Source: Paracoccaceae bacterium (GTDB taxonomy: Bacteria > Pseudomonadota > Alphaproteobacteria > Rhodobacterales > Rhodobacteraceae). Taken from it: a DNA stretch of 64,000 bases. The DNA lies in NCBI GenBank assembly GCA_024742695.1, contig JANSXY010000004.1, positions 186,001-250,000 of the forward strand, given 5' to 3'. How positions within the stretch are numbered: position 1 is the first letter of the stretch; the number at the start of each line of letters is the position of its first letter. Below the pieces are notes generated by a model that searched no databases, was not told the origin of the DNA, and saw only the letters and a program-made list of their open reading frames with translations. Shown here piece after piece: positions 52,101-62,128 of this stretch. The position numbers were made by a program, and so were the translations under genes.

Positions 52101-53345
52101 ATGATGTCTCGCAGCGCCCCGATCCCGCTTGCCGATGCCAGGCACCTGCCGGCCTGGCGGCGCCCGGTGGCGCTGCTGGTGCTGATGGCGGCGGGGATGC
52201 CGATCGCCTTCGCGACATGGTCGGCGCTTCTGAACAACTTCGTCATCGAGGCGGCGGGCTTTTCCGGCGTCGAGATCGGCTGGCTGCACACGGTGCGCGA
52301 GATTCCCGGCTTTCTCGCCGTCGGCGTGATCGCGATCCTCTGGCTGATGCGCGAACAGGTGCTTGGCCTCGTGATGCTGGCGACGCTGGGCGCGGCGACG
52401 GCGGTGACGGCGATGTTCCCGTCCTTCGGCGGGCTTCTGGCGACCACGATGATCGCCTCGATCGGGTTCCATTACTACGAGACGGTCAACCAGTCGCTGC
52501 AACTGCAATGGATCGAGAAGGTGCGGGCGCCGCAGATGCTGGGCTGGCTGGTGGCGATCGGGTCCGGCGCCTCGCTGGTGGCCTATGGCCTGCTCGTCGT
52601 GACCTGGAAGAGTTACGACCTGTCCTATGGCCTTGTCTACGGGATCGCGGGCGGCGTGACTCTGGCGATCGCCGTCTTCGCGATGCTGGCCTATCCGCAG
52701 TTCGAGGCGCCGGAGCCGCAACTGAAACGCTTCGTGCTGCGCCGGCGCTACTGGCTGTACTACGCGCTTCAGTTCATGTCGGGCGCGCGACGGCAGATCT
52801 TCGTCGTCTTCGCGGCCTTCATGATGGTCGAACGCTTCGGCTTCGAGGTGCACGAGGTCACGGCGCTGTTCATGATCAACTTCGTCGCCAACATGATCGC
52901 CGCGCCGTTCATGGGCCGCGCCGTCGCGCGGTGGGGCGAACGCCGGGCCCTGATCGTCGAATACACCGGGCTGGCGATGGTGTTCTTCGCCTACGGCGGG
53001 CTTTACTGGTTCGGCTGGGGCGTTGTCCTGGCCAGCGCGCTTTACGTGATCGACCACCTGCTGTTCGCGCTGGCCTTCGCGCTGAAGACCTATTTCCAGA
53101 AGATCGCCGATCCGCGCGACATCGCGCCGACCGCGGCGGTCGCCTTCACGATCAATCATATCGCGGCGGTGGTTCTGCCCGCGGCGCTGGGCTACCTGTG
53201 GGTGACCGCGCCGCAGGCGGTGTTCGCGCTGGCGGCGGGCATGGCGCTGGTGTCGCTGATGCTGGCGATGCTGATCCCGCGCCATCCCGAGCCGGGGCAC
53301 GAGACGATCCTGGCCCGCGGCCGGGCGCCGGTGGCGGCGGAATGA
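52101..53345 (+). CDS. MFS transporter
   Basis: A 414-residue major-facilitator protein with about twelve helices; the cytoplasmic segment FEAPEPQLKRFVLRRRYWLYY joins the halves, and RAVARWGERRALI is the second-half loop motif. The substrate is unknown. The start is the first of two adjacent ATGs. Its stop overlaps the MATE gene start by 4 bp, so the two exporters are coupled, possibly under the FNR-like box. Confidence 0.85.
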   Translation: MMSRSAPIPLADARHLPAWRRPVALLVLMAAGMPIAFATWSALLNNFVIEAAGFSGVEIGWLHTVREIPGFLAVGVIAILWLMREQVLGLVMLATLGAATAVTAMFPSFGGLLATTMIASIGFHYYETVNQSLQLQWIEKVRAPQMLGWLVAIGSGASLVAYGLLVVTWKSYDLSYGLVYGIAGGVTLAIAVFAMLAYPQFEAPEPQLKRFVLRRRYWLYYALQFMSGARRQIFVVFAAFMMVERFGFEVHEVTALFMINFVANMIAAPFMGRAVARWGERRALIVEYTGLAMVFFAYGGLYWFGWGVVLASALYVIDHLLFALAFALKTYFQKIADPRDIAPTAAVAFTINHIAAVVLPAALGYLWVTAPQAVFALAAGMALVSLMLAMLIPRHPEPGHETILARGRAPVAAE

Positions 53346-54706
53346 CCCGCAAGCCCGACGCGGTGTTCCTCGAAGGCAGCCTGATGCGGCACGTCACGGT
53401 GATGGCGCTGTCGGGCACCGCGGGGCTCGGCTTCACCTTTCTCGTCGATTTCCTTGCCCTGTGGTGGGTCAGCCGGCTGGGCCAGGAGGTGCTGATCGCC
53501 GCGCTGGGCTTTGCCGGGACGTTGCAGTTCGCGGTGATCTCGATCGCGATCGGGATGATGATCGGCGCGGTGGCGCTGGTCGCGCGGGCGCTGGGGCAGG
53601 GCGACCGGGCGCGGGCACGGCGGATCGCCTCGGCGGCGCTGGTGATGACCTTCGCGGTGCAATCCGTGGTCGCGGCGGCGGTTTTCGTCTGGCGGCACGA
53701 GATCCTCGCCTTCGGCGGGGCCGAGGGCGCGGCGCTGGAGGAAGGGGCGCGGTTCCTGGCGATCACGCTGCCGTCGCTGCCGCTGCTGGCGCTGGGAATG
53801 GTCGCCTCGGCGGTGTTGCGCGCGGTGGGCGATGCCTGGCGGTCGATGTCGGTGACGATGGTCGCGGGCGCGGTGGCGGCGGTGCTGGACCCGGTGCTGA
53901 TCGTCTGGGCCGGCTGGGGGATCGAGGGGGCGGCGGTGTCGATGGCGGCGGCGCGGCTGGCGATGACCGTCGTGGGCCTGCGTTTCGTCATCGCGGTGCA
54001 TGACATGTTGGCCCGGCCGCGGCTGGACGAGGCGATGGCGGTGTCGCGGCCGTTCTTCGGCATCGCGCTGCCGGCGGTCGCCACGCAGTTGTCCACCCCG
54101 TTCGGCAACTGGCTGCTGACCCGGGCGATGGCGGAACACGGCGAAAGCGCGGTGGCGGGCTGGGGCGTGGTGATGCGGCTGACGATCCTGGCCTTCGGCG
54201 GCATCTTCGCGCTTTCCGGTGCGATCGGCGGGATCATCGGCCAGAACTTCGGGGCCGAGCGGCACGACCGGGTGGCGAAGGCCTTTGGCGCGGCGCTGGT
54301 CTACTGCCTTGTCTACACGTTGATGGTGTGGGCGGCGATGGCGGTTCTGGGTGACCGGATCGCCGCCTCCTTCGGCCTGTCGGACGAGGGGGCAGCGGTG
54401 GTGCGGACCTTCACGCACTACGCCGCGGGCTCGTTCATCTTCACCGGCGCGCTCTTTGTCGCGAATGCGAGCTTCAACAACCTCGGCCGGCCCCTGTGGT
54501 CGACCGGGGCGAACTGGCTGCGCGACGGGGTGATGATGTATCCCGCCGCGCTTGTCCTCGGCGCGGCCTTCGCCGGGCCGGGGGTGATCTGGGCGCAGGC
54601 TCTCGTGAACGTGGTCGCCGGCGCACTGGCGGCATGGCTGGCCTGGCGCTATATTCGGTTCCTCGGCCGGCGGCGCGACCAAGCGGCGACGGCCGCCGCC
54701 GACTGA
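53342..54706 (+). CDS. MATE-family efflux transporter
   Basis: A 454-residue twelve-helix exporter of the MATE/DinF type. Two MatE halves are visible, with LGFAGTLQFAVISIAIGMMIG in the first and IGGIIGQNFGAERHDRV in the second. MATE proteins expel organic cations or drugs using Na+ or H+. The start overlaps the MFS stop (ATGA). msrA follows 21 bp later on the same strand. Confidence 0.9.
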   Translation: MTRKPDAVFLEGSLMRHVTVMALSGTAGLGFTFLVDFLALWWVSRLGQEVLIAALGFAGTLQFAVISIAIGMMIGAVALVARALGQGDRARARRIASAALVMTFAVQSVVAAAVFVWRHEILAFGGAEGAALEEGARFLAITLPSLPLLALGMVASAVLRAVGDAWRSMSVTMVAGAVAAVLDPVLIVWAGWGIEGAAVSMAAARLAMTVVGLRFVIAVHDMLARPRLDEAMAVSRPFFGIALPAVATQLSTPFGNWLLTRAMAEHGESAVAGWGVVMRLTILAFGGIFALSGAIGGIIGQNFGAERHDRVAKAFGAALVYCLVYTLMVWAAMAVLGDRIAASFGLSDEGAAVVRTFTHYAAGSFIFTGALFVANASFNNLGRPLWSTGANWLRDGVMMYPAALVLGAAFAGPGVIWAQALVNVVAGALAAWLAWRYIRFLGRRRDQAATAAAD

Positions 54707-54727
54707 CGCCGGAGCGAGGAGCGCGCG

Positions 54728-55381
54728 ATGCTGTCCAGTCTGTTCAACCGCAAGGCCCGCATGCCCGAGGCGGGCGAGGCCCTGCCGGGCCGGGGCGACC
54801 CGATCCCCACCGCCGAAAGCCATTTCCTGTCCGGCCGGCCGCTGGCGGCGCCGGTGCCGGAGGGCATGGAAGAGGCGATGTTCGGCATGGGCTGTTTCTG
54901 GGGCGTGGAGCGCAAGTTCTGGGAACGCGAGGGCGTGTGGCTGACGATGGTGGGTTACGCCGGCGGGCTGACCCCGAACCCCACTTACCGCGAGGTGTGC
55001 AGCGGCATGACCGGCCACAACGAGGTCGTGCGGCTGATCCACGATCCCGCCGCGATCTCCTACGACGAACTGCTGCGGCTGTTCTGGGAAAACCACGACC
55101 CGACGCAGGGCATGCGGCAGGGCAACGACGTGGGCACGCAGTACCGTTCGGGCATCTACACCTACACCGAGGCGCAGAAGGCCGCGGCCGAGGCCAGCCG
55201 CGCGGCCTACCAGGGTCGGCTGACGGCGGCGGGCTACGGCGCGATCACGACGGAAATCCGCCCCGCGCCGGTCTTCTACTTCGCCGAGGACTACCACCAG
55301 CAGTATCTCGCCAAGAACCCGGGCGGCTACTGCGGCGTCGGCGGCACCGGCGTCACCTGCCCGATCGGCCTGACGGCCTGA
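54728..55381 (+). CDS. msrA: Peptide methionine sulphoxide reductase MsrA
   Basis: A 217-residue enzyme that reduces methionine-S-sulphoxide in proteins. The active site is [11 protein letters not shown], with [25 protein letters not shown] and [10 protein letters not shown], and the resolving cysteines near the end (YCGVGG, VTCP). The first 45 residues form an extra N-terminal stretch typical of the longer MsrA form. Confidence 0.95.
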   Translation: MLSSLFNRKARMPEAGEALPGRGDPIPTAESHFLSGRPLAAPVPEGMEEAMFGMGCFWGVERKFWEREGVWLTMVGYAGGLTPNPTYREVCSGMTGHNEVVRLIHDPAAISYDELLRLFWENHDPTQGMRQGNDVGTQYRSGIYTYTEAQKAAAEASRAAYQGRLTAAGYGAITTEIRPAPVFYFAEDYHQQYLAKNPGGYCGVGGTGVTCPIGLTA

Positions 55382-55457
55382 TCGCGCGCCATCGCCGCTT
55401 GACGGGCGCGGCCGCCGGGCCTAGGCCCGGCGCGTTGCGCTTGCCGGGGGATCACCG

Positions 55458-56330
55458 ATGCCGACCTTCACCGCCCTGACCACCCTGCCCGGCGAGTCGC
55501 CCGCACAGGCGCTCGGCGAGGCGATGGAGCGGCTCGATCCCGCGCCCGACGGCGTCGGCGTGTTCGAGATCGAGGACGGATCGGGGCGCTGGGAGGTCGG
55601 CGCCTATTTCACCGAGGCGCCGGACGACACCACGCTCGCCCTGCTTGCCGCGGCCTACGGGGCCGCGCCGTTCACGGTCTCCGAACTGCCCGAAACCGAC
55701 TGGGTCGCCCATGTGCGGCGAGAGTTGCACCCGGTGGAGGCGGGGCGTTTCTTCGTCTACGGCAGCCATGACGCGGATCGATTGCCGGCGGGGCGGATCG
55801 GGCTGATGATCGATGCGGCGATGGCCTTCGGGACCGGGCACCACGCCACGACCCAAGGCTGCCTGCGCGCGCTCGACCGCCTCGTCGCGGCGGGTTTCCG
55901 CCCGGCATCGGTCGCCGATATCGGGTGCGGCACCGCGGTTCTGGCGATGGCCGCCGCGAAGGTCTGGGCCGACTGTCCGATCCTGGCCTCCGACATCGAC
56001 GCGGTCGCGGTCGAGACAGCGGCCGCGAATGTCGCGGTGAACGGGCTCGAGGGCCGGATCGACTGCCTTGAAGCCGCCGGATTCGATCATCCGCGCCTGC
56101 GCGCCGCCGCGCCCTTCGGCCTTGTTTTCGCCAATATCCTGAAAGGCCCGCTGATCGACCTCGCGCCCGACATGGCCGCGCATGTCGCGCCCGGCGGGCA
56201 GGTGATTCTGTCCGGCCTGCTGACCACGCAATCGCCGGATGTGCGCGCGGCCTACGAGTCTGCCGGGTTCACGGTTTCCGAAGCCGAGGAGATCGGCGAA
56301 TGGACGACACTGACCCTCTTGCGCGGGTAA
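55458..56330 (+). CDS. prmA: Ribosomal protein L11 methyltransferase
   Basis: A 290-residue SAM-dependent enzyme. The SAM site is VADIGCGTAVLAMAAAK, preceded by MAFGTGHHATTQGCLRAL and followed by FANILKGPLIDLAP and GQVILSGLL. The N-terminal L11-binding domain is present. It modifies L11, which binds the translation factor site. Confidence 0.93.
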   Translation: MPTFTALTTLPGESPAQALGEAMERLDPAPDGVGVFEIEDGSGRWEVGAYFTEAPDDTTLALLAAAYGAAPFTVSELPETDWVAHVRRELHPVEAGRFFVYGSHDADRLPAGRIGLMIDAAMAFGTGHHATTQGCLRALDRLVAAGFRPASVADIGCGTAVLAMAAAKVWADCPILASDIDAVAVETAAANVAVNGLEGRIDCLEAAGFDHPRLRAAAPFGLVFANILKGPLIDLAPDMAAHVAPGGQVILSGLLTTQSPDVRAAYESAGFTVSEAEEIGEWTTLTLLRG

Positions 56331-56421
56331 TGTTTCGCGCCGGGAACCGTGCCATCCTTTTGCCACAATCCGACCGAACTCTCGACACCAGTTGGGAAAG
56401 AACAAGTTTCGGGAGTGTGCC

Positions 56422-56745
56422 GTGGATCTGCAAAGGGAAGAGTTTTACGGACGTGTCTCGCGCATCGAAGGGGCGCGCGGGGGCGATTCCGCCGCGCGGC
56501 GGCGCAAGGCCGACGCCTCGACCGGTCGCTGGATCGCCCCGGTCGGCATGGTGCTGGCCTCGATTGTCGCGATGAAGGCGGTGGTCCATGCCAACATCGG
56601 CCCCGAAAGCTACGATCACAAGATCGCGGTTCTGGCGGCGGGCGACGTGGTCGACCGGGCCGGTGCCTGGGTACTGGCGGCCGATCCGCTGACCGTGAAG
56701 CTGTCGGACATGACCCGCGCGCTGGCGCTCGAACTCGCGAACTGA
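56422..56745 (+). CDS. Small single-helix membrane protein, unknown
   Basis: A 107-residue protein with a basic N-terminal region (residues 8-35), one hydrophobic segment (WIAPVGMVLASIVAMKAVVH) and a periplasmic tail that reads DVVDRAGAWVLAADPLTVKLS. No family recognised. A GTG start is preferred because GGGAG lies 6 nt before it; an in-frame TTG ten codons upstream is possible. A strong terminator follows. Confidence 0.6.
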   Translation: MDLQREEFYGRVSRIEGARGGDSAARRRKADASTGRWIAPVGMVLASIVAMKAVVHANIGPESYDHKIAVLAAGDVVDRAGAWVLAADPLTVKLSDMTRALALELAN

Positions 56746-56773
56746 ACCGCGCCGGCCGGGGCCGGAACACGAA

Positions 56774-56804
56774 AAGGGCTGCGCCGGGATCCGGCGCAGC
56801 CCTT
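56774..56804. terminator. Bidirectional terminator
   Basis: A perfect 14-bp stem (56774-56787 and 56791-56804) with a GAT loop lies between convergent small genes. On the minus strand TTTT follows the stem directly, fitting intrinsic termination. Confidence 0.8.
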
Positions 56805-56825
56805 CCTGTCTTCGGGTTCGTGCGA

Positions 56826-57017
56826 TCAGCCGCGGGCGGCGATCCGCTCGATGTCGCCCCGGCACAGCCCGATATCGTCCAGTTCGCGGTCCGACAGGGC
56901 GGCAAGCGCGTTGCGGGTCACGCGGGCGTCGTTCCATGCCTGGACGGCCGCCACGATGCGGCCGAAGAAGCCGGTGCCAACGGTGGGCAGGGCGCGGGTG
57001 GTGTCCATCACGGTCAT
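56826..57017 (-). CDS. DUF1127 small protein
   Basis: A 63-residue protein with the DUF1127 signature in its last 40 residues (WNDARVTRNALAALSDRELDDIGL, then RGDIERIA). Such short Arg-rich proteins are common in alphaproteobacteria; some act with RNA turnover or phosphate/stress regulation. The spacer before it is AT-rich, fitting a strongly regulated promoter. Confidence 0.85.
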   Translation of the reverse strand: MTVMDTTRALPTVGTGFFGRIVAAVQAWNDARVTRNALAALSDRELDDIGLCRGDIERIAARG

Positions 57018-57374
57018 TGTTCTTGTCCTTCATAAACTGCCCGATCGGCGGGCACTGCATCATGACCGCGCACATAGGATGGGCGGTCTCGGTGGGCAAG
57101 CCACGCCAAAGCAGGTCTGTCATGCGTTTTCTGCATAGCGGCACGATCCGGAAAAGCCGTTTGATAAAAAGTAGTTAACCGGGCAGCGTTGATGTCGCTT
57201 TCTGCACATGCGAAGGCGATTTCGGACAATGCCGCTCACGCTGCCGTGACGCGGCGCGGCGCGGCATTCGCGGTGGCGGATGTTCGCTTTTCGTGCTAGT
57301 GGTGCGGGAAAGACACAGCGCGCCCGCCACGGGAACGGTGCGCGCGGCACGGGGCCAGGGCAGGACGGCGGCAC
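57018..57374. promoter_or_regulatory. Intergenic region between DUF1127 gene and ruvC
   Basis: A 357-bp divergent spacer, with an AT-rich tract near 57155-57178 that probably holds the DUF1127 promoter and a GC-rich second half before ruvC. I see no convincing gene, repeat or clear promoter boxes. Confidence 0.4.
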
Positions 57375-57890
57375 ATGCGGGTTATGGGAATCGATCCGGG
57401 GCTATCGAACCTCGGCTGGGGGGTGATCGAGGTGGCCGGCCCGCGCATCCGCCATGTCGCGAACGGCATCCTGCGCACCGCCGGGCCCGGAGAGCTGCCG
57501 CGCCGCCTGTGCGAGTTGCACGCGGGCCTCGTCGCGCTGCTGGCGGAACACGCGCCCGCCGAGGCCGCGATCGAGCAGACCTTCGTCAACAAGGACGGCG
57601 CGGCCACGCTGAAGCTGGGCCAGGCCCGCGGCGTGGCGCTGCTGGCGCTGGCCCAGGCGGGGCTGGAGGTTGGCGAATACGCACCGAACGCGGTCAAGAA
57701 GGCCGTCGTCGGCGTCGGGCATGCCGACAAGCGGCAGGTCGAGCACATGGTGCGCCATCAGTTGCCGGGCATCGCGCTGGCCGGGGCGGACGCGGCCGAT
57801 GCGCTGGCGATCGCGATCTGCCATGCCCATCACCTCCAGGGGGCCGGGCGGTTCGCCCGCGCCCTCGCCGCCGCCGGGGGGCGGGCATGA
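57375..57890 (+). CDS. ruvC: Holliday junction resolvase RuvC
   Basis: A 171-residue nuclease. Acidic active-site residues are in [13 protein letters not shown] (Asp7), [11 protein letters not shown] (Glu) and [15 protein letters not shown] (Asp pair). It cuts junctions made by recombination and moved by RuvAB. It overlaps ruvA by 4 bp. Confidence 0.96.
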   Translation: MRVMGIDPGLSNLGWGVIEVAGPRIRHVANGILRTAGPGELPRRLCELHAGLVALLAEHAPAEAAIEQTFVNKDGAATLKLGQARGVALLALAQAGLEVGEYAPNAVKKAVVGVGHADKRQVEHMVRHQLPGIALAGADAADALAIAICHAHHLQGAGRFARALAAAGGRA

Positions 57891-58576
57891 TCGGCCGCGT
57901 CGCCGGCACCCTGCTGCACCGCGGTCCCGACCAGGTGCTGATCGATGTCGCGGGGCTGGGCTATGTCGTTCATGTCTCGCAGCGCACCGCGGCGGCCTTG
58001 CCGGCCGTCGGCGCGCCCGTGGCGCTCTACACCGACCTCGTGGTGCGCGAGGATCTTCTGCAACTGATCGGCTTCCCGACGATGCTGGAACGGGAATGGC
58101 ACCGTCTGCTGATGTCGGTGCAGGGCGTGGGCGCGAAGGTTTCGGTCGCGATCCTCGGCACGCTCGGCGCCGACGGGCTGGGCCGCGCCATCGCGATCGG
58201 CGACTGGGGCAGCGTCAAGGCCGCGCCCGGGGTGGGCCCGAAGCTGGCGCAGCGGATCGTGATGGAGCTGAAGGACCGGGCGCCTGCCGTCATGGCGCTG
58301 GGCGGCGATCTGTCGGTGGCGCTGGCAGAGGCGGAAACCGCGTCGCCGCCGGCTACCGCGGCCCCGGCGCCCGCGCCGGCCAAAGCGGCCGCCCGCGCCC
58401 CCGCACCCGATCCGCGCGCCGCCGCCACGGCCGAGGCGCTGTCGGCGCTGGCCAACCTCGGCTACGGCGCGTCCGAGGCGGCGCAGGCCGTGGCCACGGC
58501 CGCCGAGGGCGAGGACGCGGGCGATACCGCGCGGCTGATCCGCGCCGCGCTGAAGCGCCTGGCACCGAAGGGCTGA
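57887..58576 (+). CDS. ruvA: Holliday junction branch migration protein RuvA
   Basis: A 229-residue protein. The OB-fold part ([20 protein letters not shown]), the helix-hairpin-helix [16 protein letters not shown] and the C-terminal RuvB-binding domain ([19 protein letters not shown]) are seen, with a Pro/Ala linker between. The start overlaps the ruvC stop. Confidence 0.96.
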   Translation: MIGRVAGTLLHRGPDQVLIDVAGLGYVVHVSQRTAAALPAVGAPVALYTDLVVREDLLQLIGFPTMLEREWHRLLMSVQGVGAKVSVAILGTLGADGLGRAIAIGDWGSVKAAPGVGPKLAQRIVMELKDRAPAVMALGGDLSVALAEAETASPPATAAPAPAPAKAAARAPAPDPRAAATAEALSALANLGYGASEAAQAVATAAEGEDAGDTARLIRAALKRLAPKG

Positions 58577-58580
58577 CCCG

Positions 58581-59609
58581 ATGACAGAACCGGATCCCAC
58601 CCTGCGCGCCGATCCACTGCCCGAGGATCAGGATCGCGCCTTGCGGCCGCAACGGCTGGAGGACTTCGTTGGCCAGGCCGAGGCGCGGGCGAACCTGAAG
58701 GTCTTCATCGAGGCGGCGCGGATCCGCCGCGTCGCGATGGATCACACGCTGTTTCACGGCCCGCCCGGCCTCGGCAAGACGACGCTGGCGCAGATCATGG
58801 CCAAGGAGCTTGGCGTCGGGTTCCGCATGACCTCGGGGCCGGTGCTGGCCCGCGCCGGCGACCTCGCCGCGATCCTGACCAACCTGGAAGCGCGGGACGT
58901 TCTGTTCATCGACGAAATCCATCGCCTGAACCCGGCGGTGGAAGAGGTGCTGTATCCGGCGATGGAGGATTTCGAGCTTGATCTGGTGATCGGCGAGGGG
59001 CCGGCGGCGCGCACCGTGCGGATCGAGTTGCAGCCCTTCACGCTGGTCGGCGCCACCACCCGGCTGGGGCTGCTGACGACGCCGCTGCGCGACCGGTTCG
59101 GCATCCCCACAAGGCTGCAGTTCTACACGGTCGACGAGTTGGACCGCATCGTCGCCCGCGGCGCCCGGCTGATGGGGGTGGAGGCCGAGCCGGAGGGCAC
59201 GATGGAAATCGCGCGCCGCGCCCGCGGCACGCCGCGGATCGCCGGCCGGCTCTTGCGCCGGGTCGCCGATTTCGCGCTGGTCGAGGGCGGCGGGCGGATC
59301 ACGCGCGGGGTCGCCGACGGGGCGCTGACCCGGCTGGGCGTGGATCGCATCGGCCTCGATGCCGCCGACCGGCGCTACCTTGGGCTGATCGCTGAACACT
59401 ACGGCGGCGGCCCGGTGGGGGTGGAGACGCTGGCCGCCGCCCTGTCGGAAGCCCGCGACGCGATCGAGGAGGTGATCGAACCCTACCTGTTGCAGCAGGG
59501 CCTGATCGCGCGCAGCCCGCGCGGCCGGATGCTGACCCGCACCGCCTTCGCCCATCTTGGCCTGCCGCTGCCGAAGGGGCCCGGGCAAGGCGAACTGTTC
59601 GACGGATAG
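58581..59609 (+). CDS. ruvB: Holliday junction helicase RuvB
   Basis: A 342-residue AAA+ motor. Walker A is [12 protein letters not shown], Walker [13 protein letters not shown], sensor [16 protein letters not shown] and the end domain includes [18 protein letters not shown]. It completes ruvCAB, 4 bp after ruvA. Confidence 0.97.
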   Translation: MTEPDPTLRADPLPEDQDRALRPQRLEDFVGQAEARANLKVFIEAARIRRVAMDHTLFHGPPGLGKTTLAQIMAKELGVGFRMTSGPVLARAGDLAAILTNLEARDVLFIDEIHRLNPAVEEVLYPAMEDFELDLVIGEGPAARTVRIELQPFTLVGATTRLGLLTTPLRDRFGIPTRLQFYTVDELDRIVARGARLMGVEAEPEGTMEIARRARGTPRIAGRLLRRVADFALVEGGGRITRGVADGALTRLGVDRIGLDAADRRYLGLIAEHYGGGPVGVETLAAALSEARDAIEEVIEPYLLQQGLIARSPRGRMLTRTAFAHLGLPLPKGPGQGELFDG

Positions 59610-59625
59610 CGCGGGCGGGGCACGG

Positions 59626-59955
59626 ATGGAACGAACCGCCGGCAGACGGGATGCGGAGGCCTCGGACGGGGCGCTGGACGCCTTGTCGGCGCTCGCCGTC
59701 ACGGTCGCGGGGCTTTATGCCGATCGGTTCGGCACGCCGGTCGATGCCCGCTTCGCCCTGATGAAACTGGCCGAGGAGACCGGCGAGTTGACCGGCGCGT
59801 GGCTGCAGGTGCAGGGCGAGGGGCGCTGCACGGCCACGCGCGACGACCTTGCCGACGAGATCGCCGACGTGCTGGGCTTCCTGCTGGTTCTCGCCGCGCG
59901 GGAGGGGATCGATCCGGCGGCCGCGCTGCGCCGGAAATGGGGTGGTCACCTCTGA
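59626..59955 (+). CDS. MazG-like NTP pyrophosphohydrolase
   Basis: A 109-residue all-alpha protein of the MazG/HisE superfamily. The metal motif is KLAEETGELTGAWL and the second is DDLADEIADVLGFLLVLA. HisE (phosphoribosyl-ATP pyrophosphohydrolase) and nucleotide-housecleaning enzymes share this fold; there is no his operon nearby, so the latter or an uncharacterised role is likelier. It is 16 bp after ruvB. Confidence 0.8.
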   Translation: MERTAGRRDAEASDGALDALSALAVTVAGLYADRFGTPVDARFALMKLAEETGELTGAWLQVQGEGRCTATRDDLADEIADVLGFLLVLAAREGIDPAAALRRKWGGHL

Positions 59956-60032
59956 CCGCTGCGGCCCGGCTTGCGGGGAGCGGACCGCGGGGCTAGCCTG
60001 ACCGGCGCAATGACGAACAGACACCGGCCCGG

Positions 60033-60674
60033 ATGACGCCCGCCCAGATCGAACAGCTTTTCACCCGGTCGGATGGCAGCTTCCTGTGTGCCCGCTGGGG
60101 CCGCCCGGTCGTTCCCGTGGTCTTCGGGGTGGCCGAAGAGACGCTGGGCATTCTCAAGGGTGCGGTGGAGGCGGTGGTGGCGCTGGCCGGGCACGCCATG
60201 GCGGAAACCGACCCGGAGCTTGGCGCGAACTACCTGGTGTTCTTCTGCCGCGACTGGGAAGAGCTTCTGGCGGTGCCCGACCTCGATCGTCTGGTCGAGG
60301 GGCTGGCGCCGCTGGTGGCGCGTCTGAACGAGGCCGGCGCGAACCAGTACCGGGTGTTTCGCTTCGATACCGACGGTGCGATCCGCGCCTGTTTCGCCTT
60401 CGTGCGGATGGACGGGGAAATGCAACAGGTACCCGCCGAGGTGCTGGCGCTGAACCAGGCGGTGCAGATGATCCTGTTGTGGTCCGATCGCGCCTTCGCC
60501 GAGGTCGGCCCACTCGCCCGCGCGCCGGGCGGCGAGGGCGAACTGGGCCGGGTGATCCTGCGCCCCGACATCGCCGAGGTGATCCGCGCGGCCTACGACC
60601 CGGTGCTGCCCGCGGCCGCGCAGGATGCCAGCCACGCGTTGCGGCTCGCGGCGCGGGCCAGCCGGCTGAGTTGA
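60033..60674 (+). CDS. Conserved hypothetical protein
   Basis: A 213-residue soluble protein without signal or membrane helices. It has well-spaced alpha/beta segments such as FLCARWGRPVVPVVFGVAEE, YLVFFCRDWEELLAVPDL and FRFDTDGAIRACFAFVRMDG. No family is recognised with certainty. Codon use is native and it lies in line between the MazG-like gene and the MORN protein. Confidence 0.7.
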   Translation: MTPAQIEQLFTRSDGSFLCARWGRPVVPVVFGVAEETLGILKGAVEAVVALAGHAMAETDPELGANYLVFFCRDWEELLAVPDLDRLVEGLAPLVARLNEAGANQYRVFRFDTDGAIRACFAFVRMDGEMQQVPAEVLALNQAVQMILLWSDRAFAEVGPLARAPGGEGELGRVILRPDIAEVIRAAYDPVLPAAAQDASHALRLAARASRLS

Positions 60675-60795
60675 GCGCGGCGACCGCCGAACGTCTGGCT
60701 TGGCGCGGATCGGCCGGCCGCTAGACTGCCCCGTCGTGCAAGCCCCGCGGCACCCTCGCCGCGGCGGGTGACGGCGGTCGGCGGTGGTGACGGTG

Positions 60796-61623
60796 ATGGT
60801 GTTGCGGGTTTCGGTGATTCTGTTGGGCCTGGCCTTTGGTCCGGCGGTGGCCGGCGAGGATGGCCGGATGATCCTGTCGGCCAAGAAGTGGCTGGCCTGG
60901 CGCGGCTACGAGGTCGGGCTGGCGGACCCGGCGCTCGATCCGCAGACCCTTGCGGCGGTCGCCGCCTACCGGGCGGACTGGGGCCTGCCGGCGGGCGGGT
61001 TCGACCGGGCGCTCTACGCCCATCTCTCGGGCCGCCACCCGGCGACCCGGCAGCGCCGGATCCGGGCGCTCGGTGACCTGTGTGTCCTGGCCGAGCGGAT
61101 GCCGCGGGCGCGCGAGCGGGTCAGCCTTGACGGGCGCTGTCACGCGCCCGGCCGCCCCGGCGAGGGTCGGCTCGAATGGGTCTGGCTGCACGAGGGCCGG
61201 CTCGTGCGGCGCGTCTACGAAGGCCCGTTCGTCGGCGAGCGACCGCTCGGCCCCGGTCGGCTGACCGACAGTCGATGGGGCGTCTACGAGGGCGAATTCC
61301 GCCTTGGCGCGATGACGGGGGAGGGCGTGTTGCACGGGCGCGACGGTACGCGCCACGAGGGCTTCTTTCGCGACGGCCGGCCCGAGGGCCGTGGCCGCGC
61401 CACCGCGCCCGACGGATCCTGGCGCGAAGGCTGGTTCACGGCGGGGCGGATCGAGGGCCCCGGTGTCGCCGGATGGCCGGACGGACGCCGCTACACGGGG
61501 CCGTTCGTGGCCGGCGAGATGCACGGCGCGGGCATCCTCACCCGGCCGGACGGCACCGGCCTGCGCGTGACGTTCGACCGGGGCGTGATCGCGGGCGTGC
61601 CTGTCCCCCTCGCCGGTGACTGA
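60796..61623 (+). CDS. Exported MORN-repeat protein
   Basis: A 275-residue secreted protein: signal peptide (LRVSVILLGLAFGPAVAGED), a small helical part resembling a peptidoglycan-binding fold (ILSAKKWLAWRGYEVGLAD to GLPAGGFDRALYAHLSG), then about five MORN-like repeats (YEGPFVGERPLGPGRL; YEGEFRLGAMTGEGVLHG; HEGFFRDGRPEGRGRA; REGWFTAGRIEGPGVA; YTGPFVAGEMHGAGIL). A GTG four codons upstream is an alternative start. MORN sheets are mostly structural; placement before tol suggests an envelope role, by inference only. Confidence 0.78.
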   Translation: MVLRVSVILLGLAFGPAVAGEDGRMILSAKKWLAWRGYEVGLADPALDPQTLAAVAAYRADWGLPAGGFDRALYAHLSGRHPATRQRRIRALGDLCVLAERMPRARERVSLDGRCHAPGRPGEGRLEWVWLHEGRLVRRVYEGPFVGERPLGPGRLTDSRWGVYEGEFRLGAMTGEGVLHGRDGTRHEGFFRDGRPEGRGRATAPDGSWREGWFTAGRIEGPGVAGWPDGRRYTGPFVAGEMHGAGILTRPDGTGLRVTFDRGVIAGVPVPLAGD

Positions 61624-61689
61624 TCGCGGCGGGGCTTGCGCGCCGGGTCGGCCCGTGCGAGGCCGGTGGCAACCACCGGAGGCGCCGCC

Positions 61690-62091
61690 ATGGCTTTCGC
61701 GACCAGCGTTCGGGTCTACTACGAGGATACCGACCTCGCCGGCATCGTCTATTACGCCAACTACCTGAAGTTCATCGAACGCGCCCGCAGCGAATGGGTC
61801 GAAGCCCTGGGCATCGACCAGGCGCGGTTGCGCAACGAGGCCGGCATCGTCTTCGCCGTGCGGCGGGTGGAGGCCGACTACCTTTCCCCGGCGCGGTTCG
61901 GCGACCGGCTTCGGGTGACGGCGGCGCCGGTCGCGGTGACCGGCGCGCGGATCGTGCTGGACCAGGAGGTGTGGCGCGGCGACGACCGCCTGTTCGCCGC
62001 GCGCGTCACGCTGGTCTGCCTGACGGCGGCGGGCGGCGCGGCGCGGGTTCCGGCGGCGATCCGCGCAAGCCTGGCGCCCGGCCCGGTGTAG
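61690..62091 (+). CDS. ybgC: Tol-Pal-associated acyl-CoA thioesterase YbgC
   Basis: A 133-residue hot-dog thioesterase. The catalytic segment is YYEDTDLAGIVYYANYLKF, with ERARSEW after it. YbgC commonly leads the tol-pal cluster, and here tolQ follows after 129 bp containing its own promoter-like boxes. Confidence 0.92.
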   Translation: MAFATSVRVYYEDTDLAGIVYYANYLKFIERARSEWVEALGIDQARLRNEAGIVFAVRRVEADYLSPARFGDRLRVTAAPVAVTGARIVLDQEVWRGDDRLFAARVTLVCLTAAGGAARVPAAIRASLAPGPV

Positions 62092-62128
62092 GACCGCCGG
62101 GGCGCCCGTCGCCGCCCACGCGGTTGTG

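Noticed and set aside
57014-57229. Short open frame opposite to the ruvC promoter region
   Set aside because: It has no ribosome site, no recognisable motif and lies in an AT-rich promoter spacer.
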